Below, piece by piece: positions 45,971-53,117 of a stretch of DNA of 64,000 nucleotides. The stretch is from the NCBI GenBank assembly GCA_963779055.1, contig CAVZWN010000001.1:372001-436000 (forward strand), written 5' to 3'. How positions within the stretch are numbered: the stretch's first letter is position 1; each line of letters opens with the position of its first letter. The translations under genes were made by a program, and so were the position numbers. The stretch comes from Sulfurimicrobium sp963779055 (lineage in GTDB: Bacteria > Pseudomonadota > Gammaproteobacteria > Burkholderiales > Sulfuricellaceae). Below the pieces are notes generated by a model that was given only the letters and a program-made list of their open reading frames with translations, did no database searches and was not told the origin of the DNA.

Positions 45971-47191
45971 ATGTTAGCCGCCATGCTGGGAGAAGCCTGG
46001 CACGCCATGGGCGCCAACCGCCTGCGCACCTTCCTCACCATGCTCGGCATGGTGATCGGGGTCGGTGCGGTGGTGCTGATGATGGCAGTGGGGCAGGGGG
46101 CGCAGTATGCCGTCAGCCAGTCCATCAGTTCCATGGGCAGCAACCTGTTCATTCTGATTTCCGGCTCCACCACCTCTGGCGGTGTGCGCTCCGGCAGCGG
46201 CGGCGCGCCCTCGCTGAACGTGGCCGACGCTGAAGCCATTGCTGAATTGCCGGGGGTGCAGGCGGTCGCACCCGTGCATACCGGCCGTACCCAGATGGTC
46301 TACGGTTCCAATAACTGGAGTGCCAGTACCTATGGCACCACGCCAGCCTATCTGGAAGTGCGTTCCTGGACGGTGGCCAGCGGCTACCCGTTTACCGAAT
46401 CCGATCTGCGTTCCTCCACCCGCGTGGCCCTGATCGGCAAAACCGTTGCCGACAACCTGTTCGGCGACGAAGACCCGGTGGGCAAGACCATCCGCGTGGG
46501 CCAGAGCCCCTTCGTGATCCTCGGCGTGCTGGCCGCCAAGGGCCAAAGCCTGGATGGACGCGACCAGGACGATACCATGCTGATTCCCCTGACGACTGCC
46601 CAGCGCAAGGTGTATGGCACGCCCTTTCAGGGCTCGGTACGCATGATCATGGTGCAGGCGGAAACCACATCAGGCATGCCGGCGGTAGAAAAATCCATGG
46701 TTGCGCTGCTGCGCCAGCGGCACCGCCTGCGCGAGGGCGTGGACAATGATTTTTATTTGCGCAATCTGGCTGAAGTAGCGGATTCGGCCGCGGAAACCAC
46801 CCGCACCATGTCCCTGCTGCTTGGGGCCATTGCCTCGGTTTCGCTGCTGGTAGGCGGCATCGGCATCATGAACATCATGCTGGTCTCAGTGACCGAGCGC
46901 ACACGCGAAATCGGCATCCGTCTGGCTATCGGTTCGCGCGAGCGGGATATCCTGCTGCAATTCCTGCTCGAAGCCATCATCATCTCGGTGGTCGGCTGCT
47001 TCATCGGCCTGGCACTCGGCATCGGTGGCGCTCTTCTGGTCAACGCGCTGACCAAAACCATGGTGGTGATTTCCGGCAGTTCAGTGGTGGTGGCCTTTGG
47101 CGTGGCCGCCAGCATCGGGATATTCTTCGGCTTCTACCCGGCCAGGAAGGCCGCGCAGCTCGATCCGATCGAGGCCCTGCGCTACCAGTAG
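45971..47191 (+). CDS. macB: MacB-type ABC permease
   Basis: 406 aa. MacB topology: one N-terminal span (about 20-42, FLTMLGMVIGVGAVVLMMAVG), a large periplasmic domain (about 45-280), then three C-terminal spans with the FtsX motif (IGIMNIMLVSVTERTREIGIRLAIGSRERDIL). It exports antibiotics, peptides or lipids in MacAB-like pumps; the substrate here is unknown. Follows the ATPase by 34 nt. The operon ends here, before the LexA-like gene. Confidence 0.9.
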   Translation: MLAAMLGEAWHAMGANRLRTFLTMLGMVIGVGAVVLMMAVGQGAQYAVSQSISSMGSNLFILISGSTTSGGVRSGSGGAPSLNVADAEAIAELPGVQAVAPVHTGRTQMVYGSNNWSASTYGTTPAYLEVRSWTVASGYPFTESDLRSSTRVALIGKTVADNLFGDEDPVGKTIRVGQSPFVILGVLAAKGQSLDGRDQDDTMLIPLTTAQRKVYGTPFQGSVRMIMVQAETTSGMPAVEKSMVALLRQRHRLREGVDNDFYLRNLAEVADSAAETTRTMSLLLGAIASVSLLVGGIGIMNIMLVSVTERTREIGIRLAIGSRERDILLQFLLEAIIISVVGCFIGLALGIGGALLVNALTKTMVVISGSSVVVAFGVAASIGIFFGFYPARKAAQLDPIEALRYQ

Positions 47192-47209
47192 CAAGCTGTT
47201 GCGTGGCGC

Positions 47210-47238
47210 TTGACAATGGAACGATCGTTCCATAATGT
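47210..47238 (+). promoter_or_regulatory. Promoter and autoregulatory operator of the LexA-like gene
   Basis: TTGACA, 17-nt spacer, TAATGT. The spacer holds the perfect 18-nt palindrome ATGGAACGATCGTTCCAT (47216-47233), a GAAC-N4-GTTC box. The start point would be about 47245, just before the ATG at 47247; no ribosome site is present, so the mRNA is probably leaderless. Confidence 0.75.
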
Positions 47239-47246
47239 AGCGTCTT

Positions 47247-47822
47247 ATGGCAAACGATCACGAATCCCTCTCTCAGTTGCAGGATTATTACGCCGCACAT
47301 GGCGTCCTGCCTTCTTACTCCACTATCATGGCGCTGCTCGGCCTGCGTTCCAAGAGTCCGGTGGCGGCGCTGGTGGCGCGGCTTAAATTGCGCGGCTTTC
47401 TGGAATCCACGCCCGACAAGCGCCTGAAACCGGGGGCGCTGTTTTTCGAGCGCACCGTGTATGAAAGCGTTCAGGCCGGGTTGCCCACACCAGCCAGCGA
47501 CGAGCAGCGCGATGCCCTGACGATCGACACCTTTCTGATCGAGCGGCCATCGCAAACCGTTCTGGTCAGAGTCAAGGGTGATTCCATGATCGATGCCGGC
47601 ATCCATTCCGGCGACACGGTGGTGGTGGAAAAGAATGTCGCCGCGAATGTGGGCGATCTGGTCATTGCCATTGTGGACAATGAATTCACCCTCAAGACGC
47701 TGGACCGGGAGGGCGGCCAGTTCATCCTGCGCCCGGCGAATCCCGCTTTCCCGGTCATCCGCGCCAAGGGGCAACTGGAAATATTTGGCGTGGTGGTCGG
47801 CCAGTTCCGGAAATACAAGTAG
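47247..47822 (+). CDS. LexA-like self-cleaving repressor
   Basis: 191 aa. N-terminal winged helix (about 1-65, LPSYSTIMALLGLRSKSPVAALVARLKLRGFL) and C-terminal S24 peptidase domain with cleavage site Ala77-Gly78 (VQAGLP), catalytic Ser113 (GDSMIDAG) and Lys150 (FTLKTL). The spacing of these residues is that of LexA. Whether this is the main SOS repressor or a second LexA (LexA2-type) is open. It should bind the GAAC-N4-GTTC palindrome in its own promoter. Confidence 0.85.
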   Translation: MANDHESLSQLQDYYAAHGVLPSYSTIMALLGLRSKSPVAALVARLKLRGFLESTPDKRLKPGALFFERTVYESVQAGLPTPASDEQRDALTIDTFLIERPSQTVLVRVKGDSMIDAGIHSGDTVVVEKNVAANVGDLVIAIVDNEFTLKTLDREGGQFILRPANPAFPVIRAKGQLEIFGVVVGQFRKYK

Positions 47823-47860
47823 CCTATCGGCTTCATATCATCAGAGCGCAGGGGGTAACG

Positions 47861-48652
47861 ATGAAACGCTGGTTCTTTTTCCTGTTGCTGCTGCTTTCCT
47901 TCCCGGTGGCAGCGCAGCAGGAGCTGGAAATCATCCAGCTCCAGAATCGCACGGTGGATCAGATCGTGCCGGTGCTCAGTCCGCTGGTGGAGCCGGGCGG
48001 CAGCGTCTCGGGCATGAACGACCAGATCATTATTCGTGCCAGCCGCAGGAATATTGCCCAGCTCAGGGAAGTTCTCGCCACGCTGGATACAGCACCCCGG
48101 AACCTGGTGGTCCGGGTCAGCAATGACATCAGCCAGGAGAGCGAACGGGAGGGCGCAGCACTGTCAGGGCGCATCGAGCTGGGGCAGGGCGGCAACACCC
48201 GGATTCGTGGCCGGGCTTATGACACGGTCAGCAGCGGCAGCCGGAACAGCAGCCAGCATATTCAGGTAATGGAAGGCGGTAGCGGCTATCTGATGGTGGG
48301 CCGTTCGGTGCCGGTGCCGTTCCGGCAGGTGGTGATGGGGCCGAATGGCGCGGTGGTGTCAGAAAGTCTGGTTTATCGCGACATCGGCAGCGGTATGGTG
48401 GTCACGCCGCGCATCGCCGGAGACAGGGTCACGCTGGAAATCAGCCCCCAGTTCGACCGGGCACGCGGCAGGCAGGGCGGCGCCGACATCCAGCGCCTCA
48501 GCACGACGGTCTCTGGCAGGATTGGAGAGTGGATCGAACTTGGCGGCAGCAGCCAGGACGAAAGCAGCCGCGAGCGGGGTTACACCAGCTACGCCAACAC
48601 GCGCGGAAGCGACAGCCGCAGCGTGTGGCTCAAGGTTGAAGAGATTAAATAA
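47861..48652 (+). CDS. Mini-secretin: exported protein with secretin N-domain and secretin-like core
   Basis: 263 aa. Signal peptide MKRWFFFLLLLLSFPVAAQ, then a secretin N1-like domain (about 22-85: LEIIQLQNRTVDQIVPVLSPLVEPGG...LREVLATLD), then a region with the secretin beta-sheet words GSGMVVTPRIAGDRVTLEISPQ and TTVSGRIGEWIELGG. Full secretins (GspD, PilQ) have about 600-700 aa; the N0 and other N domains are absent. It lies 38 nt after the LexA-like gene on the same strand and may be cotranscribed. Function unknown. Confidence 0.65.
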   Translation: MKRWFFFLLLLLSFPVAAQQELEIIQLQNRTVDQIVPVLSPLVEPGGSVSGMNDQIIIRASRRNIAQLREVLATLDTAPRNLVVRVSNDISQESEREGAALSGRIELGQGGNTRIRGRAYDTVSSGSRNSSQHIQVMEGGSGYLMVGRSVPVPFRQVVMGPNGAVVSESLVYRDIGSGMVVTPRIAGDRVTLEISPQFDRARGRQGGADIQRLSTTVSGRIGEWIELGGSSQDESSRERGYTSYANTRGSDSRSVWLKVEEIK

Positions 48653-48781
48653 TTTGAGACGCACGGGTTCGAATTGCCTGCCCTGTCGACTTGTGTTCAG
48701 GCACGTGCTGTTTGCGTGTTCATGCGGTGCTTCACAGCGGCAGGAGAGTGCTGGTAATGTGCTCGTTTTTTGCTGAATATC

Positions 48782-49582
48782 ATGCTGCCCCGCCTTTTTC
48801 TGATTGTCCTGCTGGCCCTTGTTTCCGGGCTTTCCCGGGCCGAATGTCCCCCCCACCCGTTTACCGATCCAGCAAAGGTCAAACTCGAAGGCGACTCGGT
48901 GTTGATCGTGACCCACGCCTCTTCATTGTTTGACGGCCGTGTTTCCGCCAAGCGCGGCATTGATGAGGCGGTGCGGTTCGCCAGGAATGAGGGTATTCCC
49001 ATTGTTTACCTTCAGGATGACAGTCCGGGTAAGTACTATTACATGGAAGACTGCAATCCGGCTTACTGGGTTTATTCCGGTGGTGGCGAGGTGACATTCG
49101 ATGTGGAACCGGAAAACGTCTATATCGTTGGCGGGCATCTGGAGCAGTGCATGTCCACCACGGTGCATGACGTGATTTACAACTGGGCAAAGAAACCGCC
49201 GCGGAACCGGAGCATTACCTATTTCATGGATGGCATCTACTCAAATGGCAAGCTTGTCGATCCCTCCGACCCGTTCTATGGAGATTTTGATAAATTCATG
49301 GGGGTGGTGACTTATGGGCGTTCTGGCGGTGAACACTGGCCCAAGCTGACGTTGCTGGAAACCATGGGGGTTATCAGGCGCGAGGACCATCAGATGGAAT
49401 ACCTCATGCAGGCGCTTCCTCATTGGGAGAGGACTTTTTCACCGGAATACCGTATCGAACTGCAACTGGATGATTCCGTCAAAAAGGTTTTGCAAGCGGC
49501 TCCCGGCTGGAAGCCGCCCACTATTCTTTTCCGTTTTATCGATTCGGCCCTGATCTTTTCCGAGTCAAGACCCTCGCCCTGA
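48782..49582 (+). CDS. Secreted protein of unknown function
   Basis: 266 aa from the ATG at 48782 (TTG at 48770 also possible; no clear ribosome site for either). Signal peptide MLPRLFLIVLLALVSGLSRA. The mature part (DSVLIVTHASSLFDGRVSAKRGIDEAVRFARNEGIPIVYLQDD, then VYIVGGHLEQCMSTTVHDVIYNW) has a weak likeness to the isochorismatase/cysteine-hydrolase fold, with a Cys in the place of the nucleophile, but I cannot confirm the triad. The 3' end overlaps the convergent membrane gene by 46 nt. Confidence 0.55.
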   Translation: MLPRLFLIVLLALVSGLSRAECPPHPFTDPAKVKLEGDSVLIVTHASSLFDGRVSAKRGIDEAVRFARNEGIPIVYLQDDSPGKYYYMEDCNPAYWVYSGGGEVTFDVEPENVYIVGGHLEQCMSTTVHDVIYNWAKKPPRNRSITYFMDGIYSNGKLVDPSDPFYGDFDKFMGVVTYGRSGGEHWPKLTLLETMGVIRREDHQMEYLMQALPHWERTFSPEYRIELQLDDSVKKVLQAAPGWKPPTILFRFIDSALIFSESRPSP

Positions 49583-50345
49583 AAGTACCCTCAGCCGGGC
49601 GCCGCAGCAGCATATGGCGCAGCAGCACATAGCCCGCCAGAGCGGCAATCAGGTGTTTGAGCGTATGTCCGCTCACGTTCCCGGTGAGCTCGAAAACGGG
49701 CCGGTCCAGCCATTCCAGTGCCATCGCCAGGGCGTAGAGCGCCAGCACCACGAGCAGGTCGCCGCTGCGGGTATAACGCGCGGGCATCAGCCACAGCAAC
49801 AACGGTATAAACAGCATAGGGGTGAACTGCACCAGACCGTAGGCACGCAGATCTCCCGCCCCGGCGGCCTCGCTCGCTGCCCAGTAGAGTACCGAAACCG
49901 GCCCGGCGATGAGTAGTGCGAGCAGGGTGGCGAGGCCGCAGCGCAAGCCCATCCGCTCTGTCATTACCGCACTGGCGAAGCCGGAAAAAGCAATGGTCAT
50001 GGCCAGGCGGTCCCCCGCCAGCCGCGCATCAACGGGTTCCAGGTGATACCAGCCGGAAGCCAGCGCGGTGAAGATGAGCCCGGTGAAAAATACGCCAAAC
50101 GGCCAGCGTTCGTGCGAGCCGGAAAATATCCCGCTGGGCAGGCGCGCCAATCCCGCTGCCCCGACGATAAGAAAAAGCACGTTGGACACTACATCGAGAA
50201 AATTGGGTACACCCAGCCAGGCACGCTGGTCGGCAAAGTCGTGATACCACTGCGGCTGGGGAAAAGGCGGCACGAAAACAAACACTGCCACGACGATGCC
50301 GGTGGTGAGTGCAGCGAGTGTGGCGATCCGTCTCCGCTTATTCAT
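49536..50345 (-). CDS. Ceramidase-like (CREST family) membrane protein
   Basis: 269 aa, seven or so membrane segments. Contains FLDVVSNVLFLIVGAAGL (typical PN..D..SN start), the SGWYHLEPVDARLAGDRLAM motif with His and Asp residues, and a C-terminal HTLKHLIAALAGYV. These match the alkaline-ceramidase/PAQR (CREST) metal site arrangement. Activity on sphingolipids is not implied; a membrane lipid hydrolase is the family guess. AGGAG precedes the ATG at 50345. Its start overlaps the small upstream ORF by 8 nt. Confidence 0.72.
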   Translation of the reverse strand: MNKRRRIATLAALTTGIVVAVFVFVPPFPQPQWYHDFADQRAWLGVPNFLDVVSNVLFLIVGAAGLARLPSGIFSGSHERWPFGVFFTGLIFTALASGWYHLEPVDARLAGDRLAMTIAFSGFASAVMTERMGLRCGLATLLALLIAGPVSVLYWAASEAAGAGDLRAYGLVQFTPMLFIPLLLWLMPARYTRSGDLLVVLALYALAMALEWLDRPVFELTGNVSGHTLKHLIAALAGYVLLRHMLLRRPAEGTFRARVLTRKRSGPNR

Positions 50346-50463
50346 CGGCGTGCTCCTGACGCAAGACCGGGCATAAAAAAGCGTCCACAGCCCCATTCGC
50401 TGCGTATGGCTGGATGGCGGGATCGCAAAAGCATGCCAGCAGGGCCAGATGCGGATCATTCAT
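50338..50463 (-). CDS. Possible 41-residue peptide upstream of the ceramidase-like gene
   Basis: MNDPHLALLACFCDPAIQ... with three cysteines, 41 aa. A strong ribosome site (AAGGAGG, 9-10 nt before the ATG) and an 8-nt overlap with the next gene suggest real, coupled translation. No family known to me. Most of the 360 nt between the ceramidase-like and CorC-family genes is taken by this frame and the remnant next to it. Confidence 0.4.
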   Translation of the reverse strand: MNDPHLALLACFCDPAIQPYAANGAVDAFLCPVLRQEHADE

Positions 50464-50590
50464 GCCCTTTATCCTCCTTGATATGCTGGCGCAAAAAATC
50501 GGCGAGGACATCGACCCATTCCGCGCACCTGAAAATGAATCCATTATTGTGACCGCCGGGGTGGTCGGCAGGGCAGGCAGCATTTTGCCT
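50456..50590 (-). pseudogene. C-terminal remnant of an alpha/beta hydrolase
   Basis: Minus-strand frame reads AQIAWDRQNAACPADHP then GGHNNGFIFRCAEWVDVLADFLRQHIKE and stops at TGA (50456-50458). GGHNxGFxF...W...L..FL is the catalytic-His end of many alpha/beta hydrolases. A stop codon lies directly upstream and no N-terminal part is present, so only about 44 codons of the old gene survive. Assignment by eye, not by search. Confidence 0.4.
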
Positions 50591-50706
50591 ATCCCATGCA
50601 ATCTGAGCTCCCCCTGGTTAAACGCCAGGACATGGCCAAATGTTTTCGCCCTGTTACAATGGGTTACACCACTGCACTGAAGCCCTTCGCCTTTCAGGTG
50701 TCTCAT

Positions 50707-52029
50707 ATGGATATAGTGTTAATACTTCTGCTCATTCTCGTCAACGGCGTATTTGCCATGTCCGAGATCGCCATCGTTTCATCTCGCAAATCAAAACTCC
50801 AGCACCTGGCTGATGATGGCAATCCGGGGGCCAGAGCGGCACTCTCCCTGCACCAGGAACCCTCCAGCTTCTTTTCCACGGTCCAGGTCGGCATTACCTC
50901 GGTCAGCATCCTCAGTGGCGCGATCGGTGAAACCGCCCTGGCCGATCCCCTTGCGGAATGGCTGTCCGGCATCCCCTTGCTGGCCCCCTACGCCACAGGC
51001 CTGGCACTGACGGTCACAGTTGTCAGCCTGACATATTTTTCAGTCGTTGTCGGCGAACTGGTTCCTAAACAACTCGCCTTGCTGGCACCCGAGGGTATCG
51101 CCTCCCTGATTTCCCGGCCAATGACCGTGCTGGCCCGTGTGGCCCACCCGCTGGTTGTGATTCTTTCGGTTTCTTCCTCGTCCATTCTGAACCTCATAGG
51201 GGCTCGCCGGAGCGAGGTTCCGGTTACTAACGACGAGATCAAAGTGCTCATGGCACAGGGCGCGGAAGCCGGTGTATTTCACGAAAGCGAGCAGGAAATT
51301 GTCTCCAACGTGCTTCGTCTCGATGAGCAGCGCATCGCCGCCATCATGACGCCTCGCCACGACATCTTCGCGATCGATCTTGAAGAGGATGAGGAAGCCA
51401 TCCGGCAAAATATCGGTAACTCCGGATATTCCCGGCTCGTGGTCTGCCGTGATGGACTGGATAATATCCTCGGTGTCCTGCAAACCGGCGATCTGCTCAA
51501 GAAGGCCCTGCCCGGCCACAGTATCAACTCTGCAGATATCGAAGCGGTCCTGTTTCCGCCCCTGTACGTGCCGGAGTCAATCACCACGACCCAGTTGCTG
51601 GAAAGTTTTCGCCGCGCCAGCATCCGCTTTGCGCTGATCGTCGACGAATACGGCGACGTGCAGGGTCTGGTGACCCTGACCGATGTGCTGGCCGCCATCG
51701 TCGGAGAACTGTCAGTCCCGGCGGCGCCAGAGGATAGAGACATGGTGCAGCGGGAAGACGGCTCCTGGCTGGTTGATGGCGATGTCAGTATCGAGCGCCT
51801 GAAAGCCGTTCTCGATCTTTCAGACGAACTGCCCGAAGAAAACGGACGCAATTTCTACACGCTGGGCGGTTTCGTCATGCACATGCTCGGACGCATTCCT
51901 TCGCCGTCTGATCATTTTGTGGCAGCAGGCTGGCGCTTCGAGGTGATGGACATGGACCGCAAGCGGGTCGACAAGGTTCTGATTTCTGTTGCACCGGCGC
52001 CCGCCGAGAATGCCCGGGATCATGCCTGA
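50707..52029 (+). CDS. HlyC/CorC family protein with CNNM (DUF21), CBS pair and CorC domain
   Basis: 440 aa. Four membrane segments in the DUF21/CNNM part (residues 1-190, starting MDIVLILLLILVNGVFAMSEIAIVSSRK), two CBS domains (about 210-335: RIAAIMTPRHDIFAID and IRFALIVDEYGDVQGLVTLTDVL) and a C-terminal CorC_HlyC FAD-like domain (WLVDGDVSIERLKAVLDL...YTLGGFVMHMLGRIP). Family linked to magnesium/cobalt efflux. ATG at 50707 chosen because translation upstream of it is not membrane-like. Confidence 0.88.
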   Translation: MDIVLILLLILVNGVFAMSEIAIVSSRKSKLQHLADDGNPGARAALSLHQEPSSFFSTVQVGITSVSILSGAIGETALADPLAEWLSGIPLLAPYATGLALTVTVVSLTYFSVVVGELVPKQLALLAPEGIASLISRPMTVLARVAHPLVVILSVSSSSILNLIGARRSEVPVTNDEIKVLMAQGAEAGVFHESEQEIVSNVLRLDEQRIAAIMTPRHDIFAIDLEEDEEAIRQNIGNSGYSRLVVCRDGLDNILGVLQTGDLLKKALPGHSINSADIEAVLFPPLYVPESITTTQLLESFRRASIRFALIVDEYGDVQGLVTLTDVLAAIVGELSVPAAPEDRDMVQREDGSWLVDGDVSIERLKAVLDLSDELPEENGRNFYTLGGFVMHMLGRIPSPSDHFVAAGWRFEVMDMDRKRVDKVLISVAPAPAENARDHA

Positions 52030-52043
52030 CCGCGTGAATGCCG

Positions 52044-52898
52044 CTAGTTCAGGGCGCTTGCCAGCAGACGGCGGTAGCTGCTGACCAGAGGATTGTCCCC
52101 GCCCAGTATCCCGAAAACCGAGAGCATGGTCTTGCGCCCGATGTCGTCGCCGAACGTGCGGTCGCGGCATACGATCTCGATCAGTTGCTGCAGCGCGGGC
52201 TCGTAATCCTGCTGTGCCAGCAGGAGGTTGGCGAATTCCAGGCGTGCATCCAGGTCGTTTTCATTCGCGGCGATTTTCTGCTGCAGGACCGTTGCATCGG
52301 CACCGCTGCCTTTTTCTGCAAAATCGAGCCGGGTGGAAAGTGCCACGACGCGTTCTTCCTGTTTGGCGACCGGTGACAGGCTGTCCAGCAGACGCCGTGC
52401 TTCTTCATTCTCTCCCTGGTCGACCATGATGGCTGCGGCACTGATGCGGATTTCTTCATTTTTCGGATCCAGTGCAGAAGCTTCCGCCAGGCGTTGCAGA
52501 GCCTGACCAACATCACCCTGTTGATAGAGGGTTTCCGCTTCCAGGCGCAAGGCCTCGCCGGGGGAGGGGATAATACGCTCCAGAAAGGCGCGAATCTCGC
52601 CTTCCGGCAGGGCGCCGGTGAATTCGTCGACGATCTCGCCGTTGATGAATGCCTTGACTGCAGGCACGCCGCGTACACCATATTTCGCCGCCTGTTGCTG
52701 GTTGGCATCGGTTTCCACCAGCGCAAGGAAAAATTTGCCCTGATATTCGTCCGCCAGTTTTTCCAGCATGGGTTTCAGCACCTTGCACGGGCCGCACCAG
52801 GTGGCCCAGAAATCGACCAGCACCGGCGCCTGGAAAGAGCGTTCGATGACGGCCTGCTGGAACTCTGCATCGCTGACGTTGGCGGCAAAGGTGGACAT
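52044..52898 (-). CDS. cnoX: Thioredoxin-TPR chaperedoxin (CnoX/YbbN-like)
   Basis: 284 aa. N-terminal thioredoxin domain with WCGPC (Cys35, Cys38) and cis-Pro in RGVPAVKAF, then four TPR-like helical repeats (about 120-284). Protects substrates from overoxidation and delivers them to GroEL/DnaK in E. coli. Unlike E. coli CnoX, which has SQHC, the redox CxxC is kept here. ATG at 52898 has AGGAA 7 nt upstream. Convergent with the CorC-family gene. Confidence 0.87.
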   Translation of the reverse strand: MSTFAANVSDAEFQQAVIERSFQAPVLVDFWATWCGPCKVLKPMLEKLADEYQGKFFLALVETDANQQQAAKYGVRGVPAVKAFINGEIVDEFTGALPEGEIRAFLERIIPSPGEALRLEAETLYQQGDVGQALQRLAEASALDPKNEEIRISAAAIMVDQGENEEARRLLDSLSPVAKQEERVVALSTRLDFAEKGSGADATVLQQKIAANENDLDARLEFANLLLAQQDYEPALQQLIEIVCRDRTFGDDIGRKTMLSVFGILGGDNPLVSSYRRLLASALN

Positions 52899-52934
52899 AG
52901 TGTTGTTCCTCATAAAATCCGGGGCTGAAATTCA

Positions 52935-53041
52935 TTAACCGCAAAGGCGCGAAGACGCGAAAAAAGTGCCGGCACGGACGGGTGTGAGTCAGCCCGCTGC
53001 AGCATTTCGAATACCTTCGCGCCTCTGCGCCTTTGCGGTTT
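52935..53041. repeat. Inverted repeat of the CCGCAAAGGCGC family
   Basis: Arms TTAACCGCAAAGGCGCGAAG and CGCCTCTGCGCCTTTGCGG, 27 nt each with few mismatches, around a 53-nt centre. It occupies the divergent cnoX/dnaX gap and must contain or adjoin both promoters. No 4.5S RNA gene is seen in front of dnaX. Confidence 0.75.
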
Positions 53042-53117
53042 ATTACTGTTTTCTATATTAAGGCTGACGTACCCCGTTTCAAGCACGGCGGGGTGTTTCT
53101 GATACAATTCCGGGACT

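Noticed and set aside
48691..48776. GTG-started frame ahead of the secreted protein with a GGAGAG ribosome site
   Set aside because: It runs into another frame of the secreted gene and is short and Cys/Arg-rich without protein character.
53046..53117. 4.5S (SRP) RNA gene expected before dnaX
   Set aside because: The space is too short and the conserved GGTCAGG...GGAAGCAGCC core is absent.
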